Part shown: in pieces, positions 8,196 through 14,788 of the stretch
How the letters are laid out: the number at the start of each line of letters is the position of its first letter
Numbering within the stretch: position 1 is the stretch's first letter
Source of the DNA: an uncultured Eubacteriales bacterium
GTDB taxonomy: Bacteria > Bacillota > Clostridia > Christensenellales > Aristaeellaceae
Direction: 5' to 3'
Assembly (NCBI GenBank): GCA_900320085.1
Contig: ONRC01000009.1
Location: 1-52,647, forward strand
Length of the DNA stretch: 52,647 nucleotides
Program-made: the position numbers and the translations under genes
The notes under the pieces: generated by a model
Told to the model about the DNA's origin: nothing
What the model saw: only the letters and a program-made list of their open reading frames with translations
Database searches by the model: none

Positions 8196-9584
8196 ATGAG
8201 CAACATCATTCAGGTTCTGCCCCAGCCCGGGGTCACGGTGCACACTGTGCCCGTGTGGCAGTACGATTCCGGGCAGATTCTCCGCATCAACGGCATCGCC
8301 CTGCCGGCCAGCTACAAAGCGGAATTCTCCAACACCGGCCGGGGCGACGCCATCTCCACCGTGCAGACCACGGCGGAGATCCTCATTCCCGCCCATTTCC
8401 TCACCTCGGGCAGCCCGGTGTACATCTGGCTGGTGGTGGTGGATGAGCAGAGCCGCACCACCGAATACGCCCTCCAGGTGCCGGTGGCGCCCCGGGCAAA
8501 GCCCATCTACACGGAACCCACTCCGGAGGTGCAGACCGCCATGGACCAGGCCCTGGCCGCGCTGAACGCGGGCGTGGCCGAGGTGCGGGACGCGGCGCGG
8601 GAGCTGGAAACCCTGTCCCGCGTCACCAGCCTGGACAACACGGCGCTGGCCCCGGGCAACGCCATCGAGGCTGTCGGCATCCCGGTGTACGTGCAGGATG
8701 TATCCCCATATGCCGCCTACGGCATCACCGCCACGGGCTGGTATGTGTTCGCGCGGGTCGCCGCCCCGGCGGGGGAAGCGGTGACGGCGGGGACAACGGT
8801 CACCGGCGCGGCGGGGTACATCGCCACCGTGGGCGGGGATCACATCGACCTGGCCGTGCGGTTCGACACCACCGCCCAGAGCGTGCCGGTGACCATCGCC
8901 TGGGGCAATGTCACCGACCGGTTTGTGTTCAAGGCGTCTGATTTGGCCGCCCGGAACCTGGATTACCGGGTGACGTTTTACATCTACGACATCACGCCCT
9001 ATGCCACCTGGAGCTATGCCCTGACCACGGACACCACTTTCCAGGATAATAAGAGCTACTACACAAAAGACGGCGATGTGTACACACTGGCCCAGGTGCA
9101 GACCAAGGCCTACGCCCTCACGGCGGACGCCACGTTTGCGGAAGGCAAAACCTACTACACCAAGGACGGCGACACCTACACCGCCGCCACCGTCACCGTG
9201 GGCGACCCCGTGACCGCGGACACGTACTACGAGCAGTCCTCCGTGCCGGTGCCGGAAAACACCTACTACAACCACAGCAAGCTCCACTTTGAGGGCATGG
9301 TGGCGAATGTCACCTATATGCTGCCTGCGACCGTGGACTGCCCCATCGAAATCGCGCTGCCTCAGATCGCCGACGACGGACACGGGGCGTGGTTTGAAAT
9401 CCAGATGCGCTATGACGCGTCCCGATCCTGCACTCTGCTGCCGCCCGAGGGCGTGAAGATCGGCACGGCCCAGACCCAGGCCCAGACGGCTGGCATCAAC
9501 ACCATTGATTTGCAGTACACCGTGGCCGGGGACGTGAAGATGTGGACGCTGCTCAATACCCACAGCAACATTCCCACGACATAA
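8196..9584 (+). CDS. Phage baseplate/tail fibre protein, BppU-like N-terminus
   Basis: 462 residues. The N-terminal 110 residues are a beta domain of baseplate-attachment type, followed by a short Ala-rich helix (MDQALAALNAGVAEVRDAAR). The middle carries two tandem copies of a short unit: DTTFQDNKSYYTKDGDVYT near residues 280-298 and DATFAEGKTYYTKDGDTYT near 308-326, with a third, degenerate copy after. The start is set at ATG 8196 because AAGGAAGGAGG lies 5-15 bases upstream; a longer frame would overlap the previous gene. It probably decorates the baseplate together with the receptor-binding protein before it. No enzyme motif. Confidence 0.65.
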   Translation: MSNIIQVLPQPGVTVHTVPVWQYDSGQILRINGIALPASYKAEFSNTGRGDAISTVQTTAEILIPAHFLTSGSPVYIWLVVVDEQSRTTEYALQVPVAPRAKPIYTEPTPEVQTAMDQALAALNAGVAEVRDAARELETLSRVTSLDNTALAPGNAIEAVGIPVYVQDVSPYAAYGITATGWYVFARVAAPAGEAVTAGTTVTGAAGYIATVGGDHIDLAVRFDTTAQSVPVTIAWGNVTDRFVFKASDLAARNLDYRVTFYIYDITPYATWSYALTTDTTFQDNKSYYTKDGDVYTLAQVQTKAYALTADATFAEGKTYYTKDGDTYTAATVTVGDPVTADTYYEQSSVPVPENTYYNHSKLHFEGMVANVTYMLPATVDCPIEIALPQIADDGHGAWFEIQMRYDASRSCTLLPPEGVKIGTAQTQAQTAGINTIDLQYTVAGDVKMWTLLNTHSNIPTT

Positions 9585-9596
9585 GGGGGTGAGGAC

Positions 9597-9980
9597 GTGT
9601 TAGCGGAAACCTATTGGCAGTATGAGCACCTGAAAGAGGACGGCAAAATCGAAGTCGTGAGCGCAAACAAAAACGATTTCGACGCCAAGATCACCGGGAA
9701 ATACGTGTTCGGCGTGAAGGAATACTTTGATGAAAATCCCGAGGAAGCAAAGCGCCTGGGATGGGTGAAGCACATCATGCACAACACGGCCAAGTGGGTG
9801 CAGTACAACAAGCAGACCCAGTACCTGGTGAAGAGCAAAAAAATCATCGACGAGTACACCTACGAAGACGAGTATCATGTCATGGAAAAAACGGAGGACA
9901 TGATGCGCCGGGAGGAGGAAAACGCGGGCGGTGATTGGATCACCTACGACGACAGCGGCATTTTCTGGGAGGTAGATTGA
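9597..9980 (+). CDS. Phage protein of unknown function
   Basis: 127 residues with a GTG start at 9597 preceded by AAGGGGGTGAGG. The composition is charged and aromatic, with no signal peptide or membrane segment. The segment KHIMHNTAKWVQYNKQTQYL and the acidic C-terminus MMRREEENAGGDW are its most marked features. It lies between the fibre gene and a 56-residue protein whose ATG begins one base after its stop, so the two are probably co-expressed. Family not recognised; likely a tail accessory protein. Confidence 0.55.
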   Translation: MLAETYWQYEHLKEDGKIEVVSANKNDFDAKITGKYVFGVKEYFDENPEEAKRLGWVKHIMHNTAKWVQYNKQTQYLVKSKKIIDEYTYEDEYHVMEKTEDMMRREEENAGGDWITYDDSGIFWEVD

Positions 9981-9981
9981 G

Positions 9982-10152
9982 ATGGAACCGAAGGATTTGA
10001 ACACCATGGCGGAGATCATGGCCGAGAAGGCCAAGGAAATGGCGGGCGGCCAGCTGCCGCCCCTGGACCCGGAGGGCAAGGCCCTGGCGGAGCAGAAGCG
10101 GAAAACGTTTGATTTGCCCACCAACGCGGTGAAGGTTGATCCGCTGAGGTAA
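9982..10152 (+). CDS. Very small phage protein (56 aa), unknown
   Basis: ATG at 9982 begins one base after the TGA of the preceding gene, and the frame runs to TAA at 10150-10152. The protein begins MEPKDLNTMAEIMAEKAKEM, helical and charged, and ends in KVDPLR. Terminal coupling to the gene before, with the TAA running straight into a REP-like palindrome, supports a real gene. Function unknown. Confidence 0.5.
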   Translation: MEPKDLNTMAEIMAEKAKEMAGGQLPPLDPEGKALAEQKRKTFDLPTNAVKVDPLR

Positions 10153-10175
10153 CGGGCGGATAGTATCCGCCCCTA
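10153..10175. repeat. Short REP-like palindrome, copy 2
   Basis: CGGGCGGATAGTATCCGCCC followed by CTA. It has the same palindrome arms as the copies at 5666 and 11117 with a different central dinucleotide (GT in place of CC). It begins directly after the stop codon of the 56-residue protein. Confidence 0.85.
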
Positions 10176-10197
10176 CAGAAAGAGGGTGTAAAAAAGC

Positions 10198-10773
10198 ATG
10201 TATGATGTAACCCCCGTAACCACGAACCGCCAGACGGCCTGCGGGCCGACGGCGCTGAAAATGCTGCTGGGCTATTACGGCCAGGACGTGCCGCTGGATC
10301 AGCTGATCCAGGCGTGCAATATCGGCGTGACGGGCTGCACAGCGGCCACGCTGCTGCGGGTGGGCCGTGACCATGGGCTGGATATGCGCGCGTTCAAAGC
10401 GGATGCCGAGGGCGCTATGAAGATGGACAGGCCCGCCATCCTGTGGTGGCGGTATGTGCATTTTGTGGTATTCTGCGGCCTGAACGATCAGGGGGAGCCC
10501 GTGATCTGCAATCCCAGCAGCGGGCGCTTCCCCATATCCCGGGAGGCGTTCGCAAGGCACTTTTCCGGTGTGGCGCTGACCAACGGCGCGGCGGAGGACT
10601 ATGTGCCGAGAGCGCCCGGCAACTATGCCGAGGGCGAAATCTTCCAGGCGGAGCGGGAGACCTGGATTGCCCTGCGGCCCATCGCCCGCGGGGAAAAGCT
10701 GGTAAGCGGCTGGAACTGCGGCCCCTTTGATCTCATTGCCGCGCTGAACGCGCAGAAAAAGGAGGAAAAATAA
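10198..10773 (+). CDS. C39-like cysteine peptidase, phage-encoded
   Basis: 191 residues. Cysteine peptidase of the C39/papain-like fold. Seen: an N-terminal RQTACGPTALKMLLGYYG with the oxyanion Gln and probable nucleophile Cys15, then RYVHFVVFCGLND with the probable catalytic His, then VICNPSSGR, where the usual Asp of C39 enzymes is Asn. Asn as third residue is also found in papain-type enzymes, so activity is still possible. No signal peptide or membrane segment. It sits between fibre and lysin genes, so it may process a tail protein, cut peptide cross-links, or act on host or rival proteins. AGAGGGTG precedes the ATG. The family call is good; the target is unknown. Confidence 0.68.
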   Translation: MYDVTPVTTNRQTACGPTALKMLLGYYGQDVPLDQLIQACNIGVTGCTAATLLRVGRDHGLDMRAFKADAEGAMKMDRPAILWWRYVHFVVFCGLNDQGEPVICNPSSGRFPISREAFARHFSGVALTNGAAEDYVPRAPGNYAEGEIFQAERETWIALRPIARGEKLVSGWNCGPFDLIAALNAQKKEEK

Positions 10774-10774
10774 T

Positions 10775-11002
10775 ATGTATCAGTATTACATCCTGGAAGT
10801 CCAGAAATCCAAGGCCGGCGAGTATTCCCACCTGGTACATTACGAGTACGACGAAGACCAGGACGTGGCCCGGCGCAAGGCGGAAAGCAAGTACCACACC
10901 GTCCTGGCTGCCGCTGCCATCAGCGATACGGCTATGCACAGCGCGGTGCTGGTGAGCGCCGAGGGCGTGCCCATCATGAACGGGCAGTATATCAACGGGT
11001 GA
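10775..11002 (+). CDS. Small phage protein, unknown function
   Basis: 75 residues, starting one base after the stop of the C39-like peptidase, with AGGAGG upstream. It begins MYQYYILEVQKSKAGEYSHL and has an alternating beta/alpha look: a strand, the charged helix DVARRKAESKYHTVLAAAA, then the strand AVLVSAEGVPIM. Close coupling to the peptidase gene suggests a shared role, for example a partner or inhibitor, but nothing in the sequence proves this. Family not recognised. Confidence 0.55.
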   Translation: MYQYYILEVQKSKAGEYSHLVHYEYDEDQDVARRKAESKYHTVLAAAAISDTAMHSAVLVSAEGVPIMNGQYING

Positions 11003-11099
11003 GGTCACCTCATCCGCCCCTACGGGCCACCTTCCCGGCCTCATCCGGCCCTTCGGGCCACCTTCCCCCAAGGGGGAAGGCAGATCGGGGAAGGCTTTT
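11003..11099. repeat. Palindromic repeat element between phage genes
   Basis: The stretch contains GGTCACCTCATCCGCCCC, GGGCCACCTTCCCGGCCTC, CCCTTCGGGCCACCTTCCCC and GGGGAAGGCTTTT, the same words as the elements at 1931-2260 and inside the endolysin gene. It seems to be two partial copies in tandem. It separates the 75-residue protein from the third short palindrome. Confidence 0.8.
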
Positions 11100-11116
11100 G
11101 GGGGAACGATTGATAA

Positions 11117-11140
11117 GTAGGGGCGGATACCATCCGCCCG
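11117..11140. repeat. Short REP-like palindrome, copy 3
   Basis: GTAGGGGCGGATACCATCCG followed by CCCG: the same inverted repeat as at 5666 and 10153, lying 22 bases before the endolysin start codon. Confidence 0.85.
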
Positions 11141-11162
11141 CACCCGTCAGGAGGTGATGGCC

Positions 11163-12407
11163 ATGTATTCGGCATCGTTTGTGGAAAGCCAGGTCCGGGG
11201 CATGAAGGCGGAGGGCGTCAGCCGGGCGGACATGATCCGGTATCTGACGGGCTACTGCCAGGGCTGGGGCTACGTGTTCGGCGCGGCCGGGGAAATGTGC
11301 ACCCCAGCCAACCGCAAAAAATACGCCTCCTATCGCCCGGATCACGCGGAGGCCATCCGCGGGGCGTGCCAGGCGCTTTCCAAAAGCCTTCCCCTGGCAG
11401 GGAGCCTCATCCGCCCCTTCGGGGCACCTTCCCCTGAAGGGGAAGGTAGTGGTGGCAGGCGAAGCCTGACGGATGAGGCCGGGAAGGTGGGCCGCGTCAG
11501 CGGCTCGGATGAGGTCGCCTGCGACGGCTGCGCCCGGGTGGACACCCGCATTTTCGACTGCCGGGGCTTCACCCGCTGGCTCCTGGCACAGGTGGGCGTT
11601 CCCCTCTTCGGCGGCACGGTCACCGCCCAATGGGAGTACGGCCCCAACTGGGTGCTCAAGGGCGATATCCGGGATATGCCACGGGGCCTGGTGTGCTGCG
11701 TGTTCCGGCCATCACACACGGGGATGTACGTCGGGGAAAGCCTTCCCCTGGCAGGGAGCCTCATCCGCCCCTTCGGGGCACCTTCCCCTGAAGGGGAAGG
11801 CAGTGGTGTCACGCGAAGCGTGACGGATGAGGTCGTCCGCCATTGCGGCGGACGCAAGGGCCAGGTAGTGGAGGAGCAATTGCCCGGCAGTCCGCGCTGG
11901 GAGCGCTTCGGCATCCCCGCCGGGCTGTACACAAACGCGGAATTGGAGGCGGCAGGCGTGAAATTTGATCCGGCGAAGAACATCCCCACCCTGCGCCGCG
12001 GCGCGGAGGGGGATTTGGTCGAGGAATTGCAAGCCATACTCAATGCGAAGTATGGCTTTGCTCTGGACGTTGACGGCGATTTCGGTATAAACACAGAGGC
12101 CGCTGTGAAAGCGTTCCAGAAGTCCAAGGGCCTGACCGTGGACGGCGTCGTCGGCCCGAAAACCCGCGCGGCCATCGGTATCACGGAAAGCCTTCCCCTT
12201 GAGGGGAAGGTGTCGGCGCAGCCGACGGATGAGGTGACGCTCCCATCTGTCGTCCCGACCGAAGCGGAGCGAGAGCGCAGCGGAGTCGAGGGATCTGAGA
12301 GCAGCACCGTCAGCCAAACCGAAATGATCACCCTGCCGCTCTCCGACTGGCAATCCATCCGCGCGGCGGTGCAGGCCGCGTATCACATCCTGCAAAACTA
12401 CGAATAA
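11163..12407 (+). CDS. Endolysin: NlpC/P60-like domain plus peptidoglycan-binding domain, with in-frame repeat insertions
   Basis: 414 residues from ATG 11163, chosen because AGGAGG lies 8 bases upstream; ATG 11157 would be too close. The enzyme part is NlpC/P60-like: GYCQGWGYVFGAAGE near residues 31-45, probable nucleophile Cys133 in FDCRGFTRW, and probable His185 in SHTGMYVG. Residues 276-339 are a PG_binding_1 domain (LRRGAEGDLVEELQ to VDGVVGPKTRAAI). Four stretches do not belong to these domains: about 74-119, 193-223, 342-360 and 362-381. Their DNA matches palindromic repeats found elsewhere between genes, yet the frame stays open. The second insertion falls in the turn right after the His strand. 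It cleaves wall peptide bonds for lysis, with the holin gene next. Confidence 0.85.
   Translation: MYSASFVESQVRGMKAEGVSRADMIRYLTGYCQGWGYVFGAAGEMCTPANRKKYASYRPDHAEAIRGACQALSKSLPLAGSLIRPFGAPSPEGEGSGGRRSLTDEAGKVGRVSGSDEVACDGCARVDTRIFDCRGFTRWLLAQVGVPLFGGTVTAQWEYGPNWVLKGDIRDMPRGLVCCVFRPSHTGMYVGESLPLAGSLIRPFGAPSPEGEGSGVTRSVTDEVVRHCGGRKGQVVEEQLPGSPRWERFGIPAGLYTNAELEAAGVKFDPAKNIPTLRRGAEGDLVEELQAILNAKYGFALDVDGDFGINTEAAVKAFQKSKGLTVDGVVGPKTRAAIGITESLPLEGKVSAQPTDEVTLPSVVPTEAERERSGVEGSESSTVSQTEMITLPLSDWQSIRAAVQAAYHILQNYE
11382..11478 (+). repeat. In-frame repeat A inside the endolysin gene
   Basis: 97 bp from AAAAGCCTTCCCCTGGCAGG to CTGACGGATGAGG, almost identical to repeat B. It is read as KSLPLAGSLIRPFGAPSPEG and onward. 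A further related piece, 11479-11517, ends in GGCTCGGATGAGGTCG. Both sides of the insertion are normal endolysin sequence. Confidence 0.9.
11736..11832 (+). repeat. In-frame repeat B inside the endolysin gene
   Basis: 97 bp, differing from repeat A at only a few bases (for example GGTGTCACGCGAAGCGTGA in place of GGTGGCAGGCGAAGCCTGA, a paired change that keeps the small hairpin). It is read in the same frame and orientation as A (ESLPLAGSLIRPFGAPSPEG). It separates the His strand MYVG from VVRHCGG. Confidence 0.9.
12185..12234 (+). repeat. In-frame repeat C (short form) inside the endolysin gene
   Basis: 50 bp: GGAAAGCCTTCCCCTTGAGG then GGAAGGTGTCGGCGCAGCC and GACGGATGAGG. It has the two ends of repeats A and B without the middle. 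It is read as ESLPLEGKVSAQPTDEV, in the same frame as A and B, right after the peptidoglycan-binding domain. Confidence 0.85.
12248..12303 (+). repeat. In-frame repeat D: GTCGTCCCGACCGAAGCGGA-type element
   Basis: This 56-bp stretch matches the arms of the inverted repeat at 33941-34081 in the chromosome: GTCGTCCCGACCGAAGCGGA here, and there GTCATCCCGAGCGAAG with GTCGAGGGACCTGAGAG. It is read as VVPTEAERERSGVEGSESS. So a second repeat family has entered the same gene in frame. Confidence 0.8.
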
Positions 12408-12419
12408 CGGAGGGAAACC

Positions 12420-12872
12420 ATGTGGAAAAAACTCATTGAGGGCCTGGCCGCGCTGGGCGGCGTGGCGCTGAGCTTCTTCACCGGCATGCCGCCGATCATC
12501 TGGGTACTCATTGCTATTATGAGCCTGGATTACGTCACCGGCCTCATCTGCGGGGCCATGGGCAAGAGCCCGAAAACCGAGAACGGCTACCTGGAAAGCC
12601 GCGCGGCCTTTAAGGGCCTGCTCAAGAAGGTGCTGATTTTGCTGGTGGTGCTGCTGGCCGCGCTGCTGGACCGCGCCGTGGCCATGGGCGCCGGCATCGA
12701 GTTCGAGGCCGCAGCCGGCGCGACCTGCCTGTGGTTCATTGCCAGCGAAGGCATCAGCGTGCTGGAGAACGCCGCGGCCATGGAGATTCCCATTCCGCAG
12801 ATCCTGCTTCGCATGCTGGAGCTGTTCCGCGCCAAGGGCGACGGCGGCAAGCCGCCCGATGATAACGCTTGA
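12420..12872 (+). CDS. Phage holin (toxin secretion/phage lysis holin family)
   Basis: 150 residues. It forms membrane lesions that let the endolysin reach the wall. Three hydrophobic segments are visible: about 8-38 (VALSFFTGMPPIIWVLIAIM), about 65-82 (VLILLVVLLAALLDRAVAMG) and about 92-108. The C-terminus is polar. DYVTGLICGAMGKSPKTENG between the first two segments matches the conserved loop of the phage_holin_4 family. ATG 12420 follows GGAGGG. It is 12 bases downstream of the endolysin stop, completing the usual lysis cassette, and is followed by a strong terminator. Confidence 0.9.
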   Translation: MWKKLIEGLAALGGVALSFFTGMPPIIWVLIAIMSLDYVTGLICGAMGKSPKTENGYLESRAAFKGLLKKVLILLVVLLAALLDRAVAMGAGIEFEAAAGATCLWFIASEGISVLENAAAMEIPIPQILLRMLELFRAKGDGGKPPDDNA

Positions 12873-12890
12873 TTCACACCCCGCGCTTTT

Positions 12891-12919
12891 CCCCGCTTCG
12901 GCGGGGATTTTTTTTTATT
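12891..12919 (+). terminator. Late-operon rho-independent terminator
   Basis: CCCCGC-TTCG-GCGGGG stem-loop followed by ATTTTTTTTTATTTT, 18 bases after the holin stop. Confidence 0.9.
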
Positions 12920-12923
12920 TTCT

Positions 12924-13333
12924 TCCGCAAAAAGCATTGACATTGTGATCGGGACTTTTTGCGCACATTTTGTGTCTGCGCAGGCGCTTGCGCTTTTCCA
13001 TGCGGTCAGCGGCAGGTGCGGGGACACGGCTTTGACGCTCAAGGGGGAAAACGGGCAAGTGTGCAGGCCATGACCTGCCGTTGTTTTCGGCCGCCGCCGC
13101 CCTGCCGCCCCTGCCCGCCCGGCCGGGGCCTATCCCCCCTGCCCCTCGCTATCCTTTTTCTTTTTTTCCCGAACCGACGTCCGCCCAATCATAAACACCG
13201 CGATTAAAAAATTTGAAAAAGCGGAAGGGGTGGGAGCAAAATAACGGGAATTTTACCGACACTTTTACCGACAGTTGCGTTATTTTTTGTTTTTTATGTT
13301 TGTTGTATTTCGCAAATTGTTATGTAATCAAAA
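12924..13333. other. Gene-free interval between prophage and tRNA-Arg
   Basis: About 410 bp without a convincing gene. It holds a strongly pyrimidine-rich stretch (about 13080-13170), a direct repeat TTTTACCGACA (13251 and 13262 region) and an AT-rich end. The prophage attachment site is likely somewhere here or at the tRNA-Arg 3' end, but no duplicated core can be identified without the other prophage end. Confidence 0.5.
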
Positions 13334-13387
13334 GCAAGAAAAATAAGAGAAAGTGCTTGTAAATCAACGATTTCAAGCACTTTCTCT
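13334..13387 (-). terminator. Terminator of tRNA-Arg
   Basis: Inverted repeat AGAGAAAGTGCTTG (13346-13359) and CAAGCACTTTCTCT (13374-13387). On the minus strand it is followed by TATTTTTCTTGCTTTT. Confidence 0.85.
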
Positions 13388-13391
13388 TTAG

Positions 13392-13465
13392 TACGCCCGG
13401 TGCGATTCGAACGCATGGCCTTCAGAGTCGGAGTCTGACACTCTATCCAACTGAGCTACGGGCGC
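13392..13465 (-). tRNA. tRNA-Arg(CCG)
   Basis: 74 nt on the minus strand. The acceptor arms GCGCCCG and CGGGCGT pair, and the discriminator base is A; CCA is not encoded. D-arm AGCTCAGTTGGATAGAGT, anticodon stem TCAGA/TCTGA around loop CTCCGAC (anticodon CCG), and T-loop TTCGAAT are all canonical. The prophage lies just beyond its 3' end, which makes it a candidate integration site. Confidence 0.95.
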
Positions 13466-13493
13466 TTATCCGCTCCCTTGCGGAAGCGAAGAT

Positions 13494-13523
13494 ATTATAA
13501 CCCGAAGCGTCCCTGCTTGTCAA
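13494..13523 (-). promoter_or_regulatory. Promoter of tRNA-Arg
   Basis: TTGACA, 18-base spacer and TATAAT on the minus strand, about 29 bases before the tRNA 5' end. Confidence 0.85.
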
Positions 13524-13611
13524 GTGTTTTTTCAGCGGACAGGCGAAGGCAGGCGAAATATACCCAACTCCCGGCTGTGTGTTTTTCAATTGACACGGAT
13601 TTCAGAAGGGA

Positions 13612-14619
13612 TCAGACCTGATAGAGACCGACCTTTTTGTACACCTTCCGCAGGGTTTTCTGGGCCAGGTAAGCGGCCCGTTCCGCGTTGCGCTTGAGCA
13701 TGGCGTTCATGCCATCCTTATCGGCGATGATGGCGTTGTAGCGCTCCTGGATAGGCGTCAGCTCGGCGATGACCGCTTCGGTGACGGCTTCCTTGAGCGC
13801 TCCGTAGCCCAAGCCGGACAGAGAGGCGACGGTATCTTCCATGCTCTGCTTTTTAAGCACGCTCAGGATGGTGAGCAGGTTGCTGACGCCGGGCTTGGCT
13901 TCCGGGTCATACCGGATTTCCCCGTCGCTGTCGGTGACGGCGCGCTTGAGCTTGCGGCGGATATCCTCGGGCTTATCCAGCACGGCGATGAAGGTGTCCT
14001 CCGGGTCGGACTTGCTCATCTTCTTGGTGGGCTCGGCCAGGCTCATGATCTTGGCGGTCGCTTTGGGGATGTAGGGCTCGGGGATTGTGAACACGTCGCC
14101 GTAGATGCCATTGAAGCGCTGGGCGATGTCGCGGCAGATTTCCACGTGCTGCTTCTGGTCGCCGCCCACGGGTACAAGGTTGGTCTGGTACAAAAGGATG
14201 TCGGAGGCCATCAGCACGGGATAATCGAACAGACCGGCGTTGATGTTGTCGGCGTGCTTGGCGGACTTGTCCTTGAACTGGGTCATGCGGGAGAGCTCGC
14301 CCATGTAGGTGTAGCAGTTCAGAATCCAGGCCAGCTCCGCGTGGGCAGGCACATGGCTCTGGCAGTAAATGATGTTCTTGTCCGGGTCCAGGCCGCAGGC
14401 CACGTAAATCGCGGCCAGGGACACAGTGCGTTTGCGCAGCTCGGCGGGGTTCTGGCGCACGGTCAGGGTGTGCAGGTCAGCCATGCAGTACAGGCAGTCC
14501 GCGTCGTCAAAGAGAGAAAAGTTGCGCAAAGCGCCGATGTAGTTGCCCAAAGTAATATTGCCGGAGGGCTGAATGCCCGAAAATACCACTTTCCGTTTTT
14601 CAGTTGCCTGATTCTCCAT
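13612..14619 (-). CDS. trpS: Tryptophan--tRNA ligase
   Basis: 335 residues. Class I aminoacyl-tRNA synthetase that charges tRNA-Trp in the cytoplasm. Seen: the N-terminal FSGIQPSGNITLGNYIGAL (the HIGH-equivalent region), the tryptophan-binding part LMASDILLYQTNLVPVGGDQ, and the signature KKMSKSDPEDTF (KMSKS). The length is normal for the family. The start is set at 14619 (MENQATEKRK) because AGGGGGG lies about 9 bases upstream; a start 8 codons earlier would bury this site. It is transcribed alone, divergently from the VanX-like gene. The leader is under 50 bases, so no T-box riboswitch fits between promoter and start. Confidence 0.97.
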   Translation of the reverse strand: MENQATEKRKVVFSGIQPSGNITLGNYIGALRNFSLFDDADCLYCMADLHTLTVRQNPAELRKRTVSLAAIYVACGLDPDKNIIYCQSHVPAHAELAWILNCYTYMGELSRMTQFKDKSAKHADNINAGLFDYPVLMASDILLYQTNLVPVGGDQKQHVEICRDIAQRFNGIYGDVFTIPEPYIPKATAKIMSLAEPTKKMSKSDPEDTFIAVLDKPEDIRRKLKRAVTDSDGEIRYDPEAKPGVSNLLTILSVLKKQSMEDTVASLSGLGYGALKEAVTEAVIAELTPIQERYNAIIADKDGMNAMLKRNAERAAYLAQKTLRKVYKKVGLYQV

Positions 14620-14663
14620 TTGCTTGTATCCCCCTATTCGCATTGGTTAATGAATCATTGTTT

Positions 14664-14692
14664 ATTATAGCATGGTTTTTCAACGCTGTAAA
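14664..14692 (-). promoter_or_regulatory. Promoter of trpS
   Basis: TTTACA, 17-base spacer, TATAAT on the minus strand, about 45 bases before the trpS start. Confidence 0.85.
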
Positions 14693-14737
14693 GCAAAACC
14701 GCTACGGTGATCCGCGCAAAGTTTTCTTATTTTATTC

Positions 14738-14766
14738 TTTTCTTTTGCATATAAATCATGTATAAT
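14738..14766 (+). promoter_or_regulatory. Probable promoter of the VanX-like/L,D-transpeptidase gene
   Basis: A perfect TATAAT at 14761-14766 lies 22 bases before the start codon, but the -35 region (TTTTCT) is weak. AAGGAGGG at 14773 is the ribosome binding site. Confidence 0.5.
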
Positions 14767-14788
14767 AAAAGTAAGGAGGGTGGTTTAA

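Larger units (their letters stand above)
1..12919 (+). mobile_element. Prophage tail and lysis module (right part of a prophage)
   Basis: All genes run on the plus strand in the canonical late order of siphophages of Gram-positive hosts: tape measure, Dit, Tal, baseplate and fibre proteins, lysin, holin, then a rho-independent terminator. The left part (head, packaging, lysogeny and integrase genes) lies outside the window. Base composition is more GC-rich than in the chromosomal block. The right boundary is placed at the terminator; the true attachment site could lie anywhere up to the tRNA-Arg 3' end at 13392. Tape-measure frameshift and many repeat insertions suggest a resident, decaying prophage. 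The prophage nature is clear; the exact end is inference. Confidence 0.85.

Noticed and set aside
12959..13207. Possible 82-codon gene after the holin
   Set aside because: Pro/Cys/Arg-rich text from a pyrimidine-rich tract, no ribosome binding site, and a terminator just upstream.
14620..14788. T-box riboswitch before trpS
   Set aside because: The promoter lies about 45 bases before the start codon, leaving no room for a T-box leader.
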